Shown piece by piece: positions 8,950 to 18,615 of a stretch of DNA of 64,000 nt. Position 1 is the first letter of the stretch; every line of letters begins with the position of its first letter. The position numbers were made by a program, and so were the translations under genes. The notes under the pieces are model-generated. The model ran no database searches, was not told the origin of the DNA, and was given only the letters and a program-made list of their open reading frames with translations. This stretch comes from Polymorphospora lycopeni (lineage in GTDB: Bacteria > Actinomycetota > Actinomycetes > Mycobacteriales > Micromonosporaceae): assembly GCF_042237075.1 (NCBI RefSeq), contig NZ_JBCGDC010000002.1, forward strand, positions 62,001 through 126,000, written 5' to 3'.

Positions 8950-11196
8950 TCACAACCCGACGGCCACCGCCGCGGCGATCTTCAACCAGGCGTCGCGGGT
9001 GGCCGTCGACAACTGCCCGTAACGGACCGGCTCGCCACTGTCGATGAGCCGCTCGTACGGCGCCAACAGCACCGCCCGGGTACGCGCCGAGAAGTGGCGC
9101 TCGATCGCCGGCAGGTCGATCTCCTTGCGGGACGGTGGCATCGACACGACGGTGATCGCCTGGCGGACCAGCCGCTGCCGGCCGGTCTGCTCCAGATGGT
9201 CGAGCATCCGGGCGGCCGGTTCGGCCGAGTCGTTGCGGGCCGACATGGTCACCACGAGCTGGTCGGTGGCGTCGATGGCGGCCTGCCAGTTCTCCGCCCG
9301 TACGTTGTTGCCGGTGTCCACGAAGATCAACTTGTAGAACCGGCTGACCACCTCGCGGATGTCGCCGAACGCCATCCGGGTCAGCATCTCGCCCGCGGTC
9401 GCCGACTCGTCCGAGGCGAGCACGTCGAACATGCCCTCGCCCTGCGCGCGGACGTACTGCGACAGGTCGCCGACCCGGCCGTGCGTGCCCCGGAACTGGT
9501 CGAGGTCGCGCAGCAGGTCACGGACCGTACGCGAGTGGAAGTCCTGCTGCGCCCGCATGCCGAGGGTGCCCTGCGTCTCGTTGTTGTCCCAGGCCAGCAC
9601 GTATCCGCCGCGCTTCTGGCCGAACGTCATCGCGAGCAGCAGGATCGCCACCGTCTTGCCGGCACCGCCCTTGGGGTTGACCACGGTCACCTGACGCAGT
9701 CCGCCGAAGTTGCGGCGGACCATCTCGATGTCGTGCTTGATCTCCTGCTCGTAGCGGCCGGGACGCATCTTGACCAGCCCGAGCGTGGTCTTGTTGACCG
9801 CCGCCCGGACCCCCATCGTGGCGACCGGGTCGGGTGGCCGGACCGCCCGCCGCCGGGCGAACTCCTCGGCGGTCGGGATGACCGTTGGCGGCCGGCCGGG
9901 ACTCGGGGGCCCGCCATACGGCCCGCCGGGCGCACCGGGCGCGGGCTGACCGGGCGCCGGGTGACCGGGTGCGGGGTGACCGGGGGCCGGGTGACCGGGC
10001 GGTGGCAGCGCGGGGCCGGGCTGGCCCGGCGGCATGCCAGGGGTGTAGACGGAACCCGGATGGCCGTACGGCGGGGCAGCGGGTCCGGCGGGCGATGGGG
10101 CGGCCGGCCCGGTGGGTGCGCCCGGTCCGGGCGGGCCGCCGTGTTCCGCCGCCGGCGGTGCCGAACGGGGAACCCCGGTGGGAACCCCGGAATGGCCCAC
10201 GACACCGGGATGGCCCCCGGTATCGGGATGGCCCGCGTTGCCGGAATGGTGCCCGGCACCGGGAGGGACGCTGGTCGGGGCGGGGTAGGTGCCGTCCGGC
10301 GGCGGGCCGGCGGGACGAGGCTCGGGACGGCCGGGCTCGTCGGGCGCGACCGCCGGGGGCACGTCGCGAAGCGGCATCTGGTGGATTCCGGTCGCCTTGT
10401 GCGGTTGGGGCGCCGCCACCCCGGGCGCCGCCGGGCCGGAAGGCGTCGGGCCGGAGGGCTCGGGACCGGAGGGCGTCACACCGGAAGGCATCGGGCCGGA
10501 AGGCATCGGGCCGGAAGGCATCGCGCTGGGTGCTGCCGGACCCGACGCTGGGCCGGGCTGTTCCTGCCAGGTCGGCGTGCCGGGTTGGGCCGTCGGCCCG
10601 TACGACCAGGGCGAGACCGGGCGTGGCCCCGGCGGCGGCCCGGGCTGCGCCGGCACCGGGGGCTGCGGTGGCACCGGGGACTGCTGCTGATCCGGTGGCG
10701 GCGGCGCACCCCACGCCGGGGCGGCGGCCCAGGCCGGCCGCGCCACGGGCTCGGGGCGGGCCGGTGGCTCGGGCCGGACCGCCGGATCGGGCTGCTCCGT
10801 CGGGGCGGGGCCCGGTTCGGGCTGTGTGGTGGGCGCCGGACCCGGTGGCTGCGTCAGGCCGGCATCCGGTCCGGGCGGACCGTCGAGCGGGACCGGCTGG
10901 TCGAGGGAGGACGCCCCCGGGCCTTCGGGCGGCTCGGGGCTTCCGGCCGGCCGGGGCGCCTGATCGCGCCGGTCGCCGAGGATCGGGACCAGCTGGGTCC
11001 GCGACGCGACCGCGTGCGGGCGGCCGTGCACCGGCCCGCTCTCCGGTACCTCTCCGTCGGGCTCCTCCGGCGGCCAGTACGGCTCCTCGGACCAGGTCGG
11101 GCCGGTCCCGGCGGGCCCCGGTGGAGGCTCCGGACCGGTCCACCTCGGCTCGCTCGCGCCCGGCACGTACAGCCGGTCTGCATGATCGTTCGCCAC
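8950..11196 (-). CDS. ParA/MinD-family ATPase with long proline-rich N-terminus (EspI-like architecture)
   Basis: 748 aa, ATG at 11196. Residues 1 to ~460 are a Pro/Gly/Ala-rich low-complexity region with short tandem repeats (PSGPMPSGP-type and PGHPAPGHPAPG-type). Residues ~490-748 form a MinD/ParA ATPase: deviant Walker A in VVNPKGGAGKT, then LAWDNNETQG and LIFVDTGNNV as switch and Walker B regions. This layout is the same as mycobacterial EspI, an ESX-1-associated regulator, and related actinobacterial ATPases. No ESX genes are visible here. Likely a cytosolic positioning or secretion-regulating ATPase; the exact role is unknown. Confidence 0.85.
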   Translation of the reverse strand: MANDHADRLYVPGASEPRWTGPEPPPGPAGTGPTWSEEPYWPPEEPDGEVPESGPVHGRPHAVASRTQLVPILGDRRDQAPRPAGSPEPPEGPGASSLDQPVPLDGPPGPDAGLTQPPGPAPTTQPEPGPAPTEQPDPAVRPEPPARPEPVARPAWAAAPAWGAPPPPDQQQSPVPPQPPVPAQPGPPPGPRPVSPWSYGPTAQPGTPTWQEQPGPASGPAAPSAMPSGPMPSGPMPSGVTPSGPEPSGPTPSGPAAPGVAAPQPHKATGIHQMPLRDVPPAVAPDEPGRPEPRPAGPPPDGTYPAPTSVPPGAGHHSGNAGHPDTGGHPGVVGHSGVPTGVPRSAPPAAEHGGPPGPGAPTGPAAPSPAGPAAPPYGHPGSVYTPGMPPGQPGPALPPPGHPAPGHPAPGHPAPGQPAPGAPGGPYGGPPSPGRPPTVIPTAEEFARRRAVRPPDPVATMGVRAAVNKTTLGLVKMRPGRYEQEIKHDIEMVRRNFGGLRQVTVVNPKGGAGKTVAILLLAMTFGQKRGGYVLAWDNNETQGTLGMRAQQDFHSRTVRDLLRDLDQFRGTHGRVGDLSQYVRAQGEGMFDVLASDESATAGEMLTRMAFGDIREVVSRFYKLIFVDTGNNVRAENWQAAIDATDQLVVTMSARNDSAEPAARMLDHLEQTGRQRLVRQAITVVSMPPSRKEIDLPAIERHFSARTRAVLLAPYERLIDSGEPVRYGQLSTATRDAWLKIAAAVAVGL

Positions 11197-11258
11197 GGCG
11201 GCCTCCCCTCGTCCCTACGAGGATAGGTAAGCCGGCCAGATCGCACCCGTTGCCGACA

Positions 11259-12245
11259 TCAACCGGGGTAGACCGCCCAGGCACCCGGCTCGGTCCACCA
11301 GGACCGCTTCCGGCCCAGTTCGCCGGCCACCCCGTCGTCGAGGTACGGCACCTCACCGTCGCGCGGAACGACCGCGGTCGCCCGCCCCCGGGCGCGGCGT
11401 ACCTCGAGGCGTACCCGTGATCTGCGCCACCGTGACCGGACGGTCACCGGGACCGCCACCGCGACCTCGACCAGGCCGTCGGCCGGGTCGGCGTGGGCCA
11501 GCAGGGTCACGTCGGACAGTGCGGCGTAGCCGCCGGCGTTGCCGATCGCGCAGGCGAGCAACGGTTCGTCGCCGTTGCTGAGCACCGTGTCGTCGACCTC
11601 GACCCGGCCCCGCCAGGCCAGCGGCCGGCCGGCCTCGTCGGCCCCACCGAGAAGGGCACCGTCGAGAGTGACCGAACCGCCGTCGTTGCGGAGCAGGTCG
11701 AGGCGGCGGACCCGGTCGCCGAGCACGGCCGCGGCGACCGCCGCCGGGTCGCGGGGCAGGCCGAGCTGGGCCGCCAGGTCGCGCTGGTCGGCGCCCCGGG
11801 CCGGGTCGAGCGGCAGGATGCCGATCGCCGGCAGGTCCGGCAGGGTGCGGTTGGCGGCGAGATCGGCGGGCCGGCGGCTGGGCGGCGGGGCGTACCGCCG
11901 GACCATGCGGCGCATCACGGCGCGTAACTGCCCGTCGCTGGCCGTAGCCACCACCAGCCGGGTCTTCGCGTCCTCGTCGGGCCAGTCGAGGCCGTCCGGC
12001 CGGGCCGGGCCGTCGAGCCGGGCCAGCACCGAGTCGATCTCGGCGTCGGAGTGCGCGGTCACCGTCGTCACCCGGGCACCGGCCGCGGTGAGCGCGTCCG
12101 CGCAGTTCAGCACCGGTACGCGGGGTGTCTCGGCGCACTCGTCGCCGGCCGGTCCGGACGCGCCGCCGCAACAGCCGCCGCCGGTGCCGCAACCCGCCCC
12201 GCCGTCGTCGGCGGAGCCGAGCGTGAGCAACACCACGTCGTACAC
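11259..12245 (-). CDS. Diacylglycerol-kinase-like protein with degenerate catalytic motifs
   Basis: 328 aa from the GTG at 12245, with AGGAGG upstream. The C-terminal two thirds follow the lipid-kinase (DAGK/YegS) fold: LLACAIGNAGGYAALSDV, then a beta-rich C-terminal domain ending near WAVYPG. The N-terminal catalytic loop, normally GGDGT, reads TASDGQ, and the usual PLGTGND reads PLDPARG. A Cys/Gly-rich insertion lies at residues 18-45. The kinase activity is therefore doubtful. Divergent from purA. Confidence 0.65.
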   Translation of the reverse strand: MYDVVLLTLGSADDGGAGCGTGGGCCGGASGPAGDECAETPRVPVLNCADALTAAGARVTTVTAHSDAEIDSVLARLDGPARPDGLDWPDEDAKTRLVVATASDGQLRAVMRRMVRRYAPPPSRRPADLAANRTLPDLPAIGILPLDPARGADQRDLAAQLGLPRDPAAVAAAVLGDRVRRLDLLRNDGGSVTLDGALLGGADEAGRPLAWRGRVEVDDTVLSNGDEPLLACAIGNAGGYAALSDVTLLAHADPADGLVEVAVAVPVTVRSRWRRSRVRLEVRRARGRATAVVPRDGEVPYLDDGVAGELGRKRSWWTEPGAWAVYPG

Positions 12246-12317
12246 GCCGATGGCCTCCTGCCTCGAGATACAGCCCTTTGCCGGCCGTACCGTAACTTCT
12301 TGTTAGCCTGACACCTC

Positions 12318-12354
12318 GGGCTCGCCACGCGGTCGCCACCTGGCACCCGAGCCC
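12318..12354 (+). promoter_or_regulatory. Leader hairpin upstream of purA
   Basis: Seven-base perfect arms (GGGCTCG / CGAGCCC) lie immediately before the purA ribosome site (GGAGG, 12358-12362). It may be a 5'-UTR structure. I see no recognised riboswitch class. Confidence 0.25.
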
Positions 12355-12372
12355 TTCGGAGGCGGGATTTAG

Positions 12373-13662
12373 ATGCCAGCGATCGTGCTCATCGGCGCTC
12401 AGTGGGGCGACGAGGGCAAGGGCAAGGTTACCGACCTGCTGGGCGAGCGGGTCGACTACGTGGTGCGCTACTCGGGCGGCAACAACGCCGGCCACACGGT
12501 GATCACCCCCGACGGCCAGAAGTACGCCCTGCACCTGATGCCCTCCGGGGCACTGTCACCCAACGCGATGATCGTCATCGGCAACGGTGTCGTGGTCGAC
12601 CCGAAAGTGCTGCTCGCCGAGATCGACGGCCTCGCCGAGCGCGGCGTCGACGTGTCCCGGCTGCGGATCTCCGGCGACGCGCACCTGATCATGCCGCACC
12701 ACCGGGCGATGGACCGGGTGGTCGAGCGCTACCTCGGCTCGTCGCGGATCGGCACCACCGGCCGGGGCATCGGCCCGGCGTACGGCGACAAGGTCGCCCG
12801 GATGGGCATCCGGCTGCAGGACCTGCTCGACCCGGGCATCCTGCGCAAGAAGCTGGACCTGGTGCTGCGGGAGAAGAACCAGATCCTGTTCAAGGTCTAC
12901 AACCGCAAGGGCCTGGAGGCGGACACAGTCGCCGAGGAATACCTGGAGTACGCCGAGCGGCTGCGGCCGTACATCGCGGAGACCCGCACGATGCTCTGGG
13001 ACGCCCTCGACCGGGGTGAGACCGTGCTGATGGAGGGCGCCCAGGCGACCATGCTCGACATGGACCACGGCACCTATCCCTTCGTGACGTCGTCCAACCC
13101 GACCGCCGGCGGGGCGTGTGTCGGCGCCGGGATTCCGCCGACCGCCATCTCCAAGGTCATCGGCGTGACGAAGGCGTACACCACGCGGGTCGGGTCGGGG
13201 CCGTTCCCGACCGAACTGTTCGACGACAACGGCGTACACCTGCGCAAGATCGGTGCCGAGTACGGCACCACGACCGGTCGCGAGCGCCGGTGCGGCTGGT
13301 TCGACGCGGTGGTGGCCCGCTACGCCACCCGCCTCAACGGCATCACCGACCTGGTGGTGACCAAGCTCGACGTGCTGACCGGCCTGGAGAAGGTGCCGAT
13401 CTGCGTCGGCTACGAGATCAACGGCGAGCGGTTCGACGACATGCCGATGACGCAGACCGACTTCCACCACGCCGTGCCCGTCTACGAGGAGCACGACGGC
13501 TGGTGGGAGGACATCTCCAAGGCCCGCACCGAGGCGGACCTGCCGGAGAACGCCCGCCGCTACATCGCCCGGATCGAGGAACTCTGCGGCACGAAGGTGT
13601 CCGTGGTCGGCGTCGGCCCCGGCCGTGAAGAGAACGTCGTCCGCCACCCGCTGCTGCCGTAG
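12373..13662 (+). CDS. purA: Adenylosuccinate synthetase
   Basis: First committed step from IMP to AMP: GTP-dependent addition of aspartate to IMP. 429 aa, ATG start with GGAGGCGG upstream. Signature loop QWGDEGKGK at residues 10-18 (catalytic Asp), NNAGHT with the catalytic His, GTTGRGIGPAY, the conserved GAQATMLDMDHGTYPFVTSS, and a C-terminal guanine site TKLDVLTG. Normal length. Followed 56 bases later by purD. Confidence 0.98.
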   Translation: MPAIVLIGAQWGDEGKGKVTDLLGERVDYVVRYSGGNNAGHTVITPDGQKYALHLMPSGALSPNAMIVIGNGVVVDPKVLLAEIDGLAERGVDVSRLRISGDAHLIMPHHRAMDRVVERYLGSSRIGTTGRGIGPAYGDKVARMGIRLQDLLDPGILRKKLDLVLREKNQILFKVYNRKGLEADTVAEEYLEYAERLRPYIAETRTMLWDALDRGETVLMEGAQATMLDMDHGTYPFVTSSNPTAGGACVGAGIPPTAISKVIGVTKAYTTRVGSGPFPTELFDDNGVHLRKIGAEYGTTTGRERRCGWFDAVVARYATRLNGITDLVVTKLDVLTGLEKVPICVGYEINGERFDDMPMTQTDFHHAVPVYEEHDGWWEDISKARTEADLPENARRYIARIEELCGTKVSVVGVGPGREENVVRHPLLP

Positions 13663-13672
13663 GACCTCCGTC

Positions 13673-13716
13673 CCCACTCTTCCCCCCAAGGAAATCCCAC
13701 TCTTCCCCAAGGAAAA
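13673..13716 (+). repeat. Two-copy tandem repeat carrying the purD ribosome site
   Basis: Units at 13673-13695 (23 bases) and 13696-13716 (21 bases), both CCCACTCTTCCCC..AAGGAAA, separated by nothing. The second copy supplies the AAGGAAA ribosome-binding site just before the GTG of purD; the first copy is a duplicate site further upstream. Confidence 0.8.
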
Positions 13717-13718
13717 CA

Positions 13719-14966
<1,248 letters not shown>

Positions 14967-15067
14967 CGCTGCCGGCACGAAAGCGGGATTCGCGGATGTC
15001 GCTGCGTTCCTAGCGTGGAACACATCACCGGTCGTGCGGCCGGGGTGATTCCCGCTAGGAGCGAATC

Positions 15068-15688
15068 ATGAAGCTGTCCACCACGACCCGCCGGGTGACC
15101 GGGTCCGTCACCGGCCGGGCCGCACTCGTCTTCGCCGGGGGTGCGCTCGCCCTGCTGGCCACCGGCTGCAGTGTGCAGGTGACTCCGGCGCCGGGCACTC
15201 CAAGCGCCGCGCCGGTCGAGTCGACCGCACCGGCCCAGCCGACCGGTGAAGCCTCGCCCGTGGTCAGCGCCACGCCGGCCGGGCTACCCGGCGGGATGCC
15301 CGGCGGCCTGCCGACCAAGGGCGCTCCGGGGGGCGGCCACCCGACCCAGGGCGGCGGGCACCCGACGAAGCCGCCGGCCGGCGGCACGTCGATCGTCTAC
15401 TTCAAGGTCGTCCAGAAGCCGACCTGCCCGAGCGGCACCGACCCGGGCCGGTCGCTGATCGTCGGGTGGAAGACCACCGGCGCGACGGCGGTCGCGTTGT
15501 CGGCCGACAACCCCGGCATGGTGGGCAGCTACGGCACCTACCACGGCAACGAGGGTTCGCAGGAGTTCTCGTTCTCGTGCGCGGACAAGGGCAACACCGA
15601 GACGCACACCTACACGATCCACACGATCGGCGACGGCCCGCAGCGGTCGAAGACCATCAACGTCTCGTTGCGGGTGCCGCAGAGCTGA
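15068..15688 (+). CDS. Putative secreted lipoprotein
   Basis: 206 aa, ATG with TAGGAGCGA upstream. An Arg-containing N-terminus, hydrophobic stretch (AALVFAGGALALLA) and lipobox LATGC (Cys at 34) point to lipid anchoring on the outer face of the membrane. Residues ~38-105 are a Pro/Gly/Thr spacer; the C-terminal ~95 residues form a beta-rich domain with two Cys (CPSGT, FSCAD) that could pair. No family recognised. Monocistronic. Confidence 0.78.
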   Translation: MKLSTTTRRVTGSVTGRAALVFAGGALALLATGCSVQVTPAPGTPSAAPVESTAPAQPTGEASPVVSATPAGLPGGMPGGLPTKGAPGGGHPTQGGGHPTKPPAGGTSIVYFKVVQKPTCPSGTDPGRSLIVGWKTTGATAVALSADNPGMVGSYGTYHGNEGSQEFSFSCADKGNTETHTYTIHTIGDGPQRSKTINVSLRVPQS

Positions 15689-15737
15689 ACGACGACCGGG
15701 TCGGCGCCACCGGCGCCGACCCGACCGCCGCGCCCGG

Positions 15738-16190
15738 CTACGCCTTCGGGATGTCGAAGAGGTTCGGGATGCTGGCGGCCAGCGCCATGTCGCCCTTCGC
15801 CTTCACCTTGCCGGTCATGAAGAGCATGACCGGGTTGGCGCCGCCTGAGATGATCTTCAGGAACTCGACCGGGCCGACGGTCAGGGTCAGCTTCGGCTCG
15901 CGCTGCGGCGGCTTCGCGGTGGTGCAGGTGCCGTTCTCGATCACGACCTCGTACGTGTCGGAGCCGCCGTCCAGGGCGCCGGTGATGACCCAGTGCAGCA
16001 CCGTGTTGGTGTTGGCGCCCTTGTCGGCGCGGAAGAGCGAAGGCATCCGGTTGAACACCTCGTCGAGGACCTTGCCGCGTACGTCGCTCTGCATCACCTG
16101 CGCGATCTGCGCGTCCGGGGTGGCCTTGACGAGCCTGGCGAACTCCTGGGGCTCTACCGAGGCGAACGTGGCCGGGTCGAAGTCGGTCAT
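15738..16190 (-). CDS. SCP2 sterol-binding domain protein
   Basis: 150 aa, ATG start. Helix-rich N-terminus (FARLVKATPDAQIAQVM) followed by the lipid-binding SCP2 fold: VLHWVITG, YEVVIENGTC, PKLTLTVGPVEFLKIISGGANPV, LFMTGKVKAKGDMALAASI. The terminal GKVKxxGD...A segment is typical. Small cytosolic lipid or acyl-CoA carrier; it fits the fatty-acyl genes just downstream on the same strand map. The ligand is unknown. Confidence 0.88.
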   Translation of the reverse strand: MTDFDPATFASVEPQEFARLVKATPDAQIAQVMQSDVRGKVLDEVFNRMPSLFRADKGANTNTVLHWVITGALDGGSDTYEVVIENGTCTTAKPPQREPKLTLTVGPVEFLKIISGGANPVMLFMTGKVKAKGDMALAASIPNLFDIPKA

Positions 16191-16274
16191 CGCTGATACC
16201 TTCCGCCGGTCGAGAAACTTACTGACAAGTAACCTTATGCAGGAGCAGGAACGGCGGCAAGCCGGCCACGCCGG

Positions 16275-17201
16275 CTAGCCGGGCGTGACGGTACCGGTCA
16301 GGTGCGGCCGGCCCGACCGCGCGTCGTGCAGCGCGAAACTCCAGGCCGGACTGGCGCTGAAGGCGACCGTCGCCGGCAGCAGGATCGGCAGCTTGAAGGC
16401 CGCCTCCACGGTGTAGGCGTCCGGCAGTCGGCCCTCCAACGCGGCCAGGCAGCGGGCCTTGCTCCACATGCCGTGCGCGATCGGGCGGGCGAAACCGAAC
16501 AGCCGCGCCCCGATCCGGGACGTGTGGATCGGGTTGTGGTCGCCGGACAATCGCGCGTACTCCGTACCCACCCGGGGCTCGACCCGGAATCGGCCGGAAG
16601 CGGCCGGCGGCGCGGGACGCTCACCCGGGCCGCGCCCGTCCCGGTCGCCGCTGGTGCGCTCCCGCCGCAGGTACGTCGACACGCCGCGCCACACCACCTC
16701 GCCGGCGACCGACGCGGTGGCGAGTACGTCGAACTGCCGGCCCCGTGGATGCGGCCGCAGGTCGGCGGCCCGGACCGACAGGTCGAGTGGCTCGTTCGCG
16801 TCGACCGGGCGTTCGACGGTGACCCGGTTGGCCACGTGCACGAGCCCGACCAGCGGAAACGGGAAGTCCGGCGCCGACATCAGCCGCATCGCCAGGGGAA
16901 AGGCGAGGACGTGCGGATAGGTGGCCGGCAGCGTGTCGGTGAGCCGGAACCCGCACACCCGGTCGTACGCGGCCAGGTGGCCGCGGTCGACGGTGACCCC
17001 GCGCAGCCGCAACTCCAGCCCGGGCAGGCTGTCGCCGCCGCGCCGGCCGCCGAGGCCGGGCACCAGCCCGATCGCCGCCTGCCGGTAGAGCGCGCCGACG
17101 GCGGGTGGACTGGTCAGCACCAGCGTGCCGGCGGGCCGGGGCGCGCCGTCCTTCGTACCGGCGGTGCCGTCAGCGGGGTCGGTCGTCGGGTCCTCGCTCA
17201 T
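16275..17201 (-). CDS. htdX: MaoC-like 3-hydroxyacyl-thioester dehydratase, HtdX type
   Basis: 308 aa. I use the ATG at 17201, which overlaps the fabG4 stop as TGATG. Double hot-dog protein; the second half carries the hydratase-2 motif YARLSGDHNPIHTS followed by LFGFARPIAHGMW, where Asp and His are the usual catalytic pair. It dehydrates (3R)-hydroxyacyl thioesters. Order and coupling with the next gene match Rv0241c-Rv0242c of M. tuberculosis. Confidence 0.88.
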   Translation of the reverse strand: MSEDPTTDPADGTAGTKDGAPRPAGTLVLTSPPAVGALYRQAAIGLVPGLGGRRGGDSLPGLELRLRGVTVDRGHLAAYDRVCGFRLTDTLPATYPHVLAFPLAMRLMSAPDFPFPLVGLVHVANRVTVERPVDANEPLDLSVRAADLRPHPRGRQFDVLATASVAGEVVWRGVSTYLRRERTSGDRDGRGPGERPAPPAASGRFRVEPRVGTEYARLSGDHNPIHTSRIGARLFGFARPIAHGMWSKARCLAALEGRLPDAYTVEAAFKLPILLPATVAFSASPAWSFALHDARSGRPHLTGTVTPG

Positions 17202-18553
17202 CACGCCCCCAGCAGGCTCTGGCCGCAGACCCGGACCACGTTGCCGGTCACCCCGCCCGAGCCCGGCGAGGCGTACCAGGCGATCGTCTCGGCCACGTCG
17301 ACCGGCAGGCCGCCCTGGGCCATGCTGTTCATCCGCCGCCCGGCCTCGCGCAGCGCCAGCGGCATCTTCGCGGTCATCTTCGTCTCGATGAAGCCGGGAG
17401 CGACGGCGTTGACGGTCACGCCCCGCTCGGCCAGGACCGGCGCCATCGACTCGACCAGCCCGATCACCCCGGCCTTCGAGGTCGCGTAGTTGGTCTGCCC
17501 CCGGTTGCCGGCGATCCCGGCGATCGACGCCACCCCGATCAGCCGGCCACCCTCGGGCAGCAGGTCACGTTCCAGCAGTACGTCGTTGATTCGCTCCTGG
17601 CTGGACAGGTTGACGTCGAGTACGGCGTCCCAGCGGGCGGCGTCCATCCGGCCGAGCGTCTTGTCCCGGGTGATGCCGGCGTTGTGCACGACGACGTCGA
17701 CCCGGCCGTGCCGGGCCGCGAGGTGGTCGGCGAGCCGGGCGGGCGCGTCGGGGACGGTCAGGTCGAGCTGCAACGCGGTGCCGCCGATCGAGTTCGCGAC
17801 GTCGGCGAGCGCGTCACCGGCCGCCGGTACGTCGAGCGCCACGACATGGGCCCCGTCACGGGCCAGCACCCGGGCAATGGCCGCACCGATGCCCCGCGCC
17901 GCGCCGGTGACCAGGGCGACCTTGCCGTCCAGCGGCCGTTCCCAGTCGGCCGGCACCGTCCCGGCGCCACCGGTGCCGATCCTGACCACCTGGCCGGAGA
18001 CGTACGCGGAACGCCCGGAGAGCAGGAACCGGACGGTGCTCTCCACCGCCGTCTCGGCGCCGGGGGCGACGTAGACGAGCTGGGCCGTGCTGCCCCGGCC
18101 GAACTCCTTGCCGATGCTGCGGGTCAGTCCCTCCAGGGCGCGCTGGGCGGTGGCCTCGCGCGGGGTGGCACAGAGCTCCGGCGGGGTGCCGAACACGATC
18201 ACCCGCCCCGAGCCCTTCAACGCCCGGGCGTGCGGGTGGAAGAAGTCGTAGAGCCGGCGCAGGCCGGTCGAGTCGGTGATGCCGGTGGCGTCGTAGACCA
18301 GGGCGGCGTCCGTACGGCCGCCCGGCTGCGCGGTCGTGCCCGGGTCGCGTACGTCGACACCGGCGGCGGTGAGCAACTTGGCGACCGGTTCGCGCAGCCG
18401 CCCGCCCGGCGCGGCGTCGAGCACCACCGGTCCGGTGACCAGCGGATCGCCGGGGCGGTAGCGGCGCAACCGGGGCGGGTCGGGCAGGCCGAGCCGCTTG
18501 ACCAGCGCCTTGCCGGGGCCCGAGTTGGCGAAGCTCGCGTACCTGTCGCTCAT
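17201..18553 (-). CDS. fabG4: High-molecular-weight 3-oxoacyl-ACP/CoA reductase FabG4
   Basis: 450 aa from the ATG at 18553 (MSDRYASFANSGPG); about 200 residues longer than ordinary FabG. The N-terminal ~200 residues are a degenerate flavodoxin-like half. The C-terminal half is a classic SDR: TGAARGIGAAIARVL cofactor motif, NAGITRD, then catalytic Ser in VASIAGIAGNRGQ and YATSK. It reduces 3-oxoacyl thioesters with NAD(P)H. First gene of the leftward fabG4-htdX unit; divergent from fadA2. Confidence 0.93.
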   Translation of the reverse strand: MSDRYASFANSGPGKALVKRLGLPDPPRLRRYRPGDPLVTGPVVLDAAPGGRLREPVAKLLTAAGVDVRDPGTTAQPGGRTDAALVYDATGITDSTGLRRLYDFFHPHARALKGSGRVIVFGTPPELCATPREATAQRALEGLTRSIGKEFGRGSTAQLVYVAPGAETAVESTVRFLLSGRSAYVSGQVVRIGTGGAGTVPADWERPLDGKVALVTGAARGIGAAIARVLARDGAHVVALDVPAAGDALADVANSIGGTALQLDLTVPDAPARLADHLAARHGRVDVVVHNAGITRDKTLGRMDAARWDAVLDVNLSSQERINDVLLERDLLPEGGRLIGVASIAGIAGNRGQTNYATSKAGVIGLVESMAPVLAERGVTVNAVAPGFIETKMTAKMPLALREAGRRMNSMAQGGLPVDVAETIAWYASPGSGGVTGNVVRVCGQSLLGA

Positions 18554-18615
18554 GCGAATAGAGCGTACTGGCGGGTAGGTTGGCGGCAAGTCCAGAACGT
18601 GCAGGAGGCGGGATC

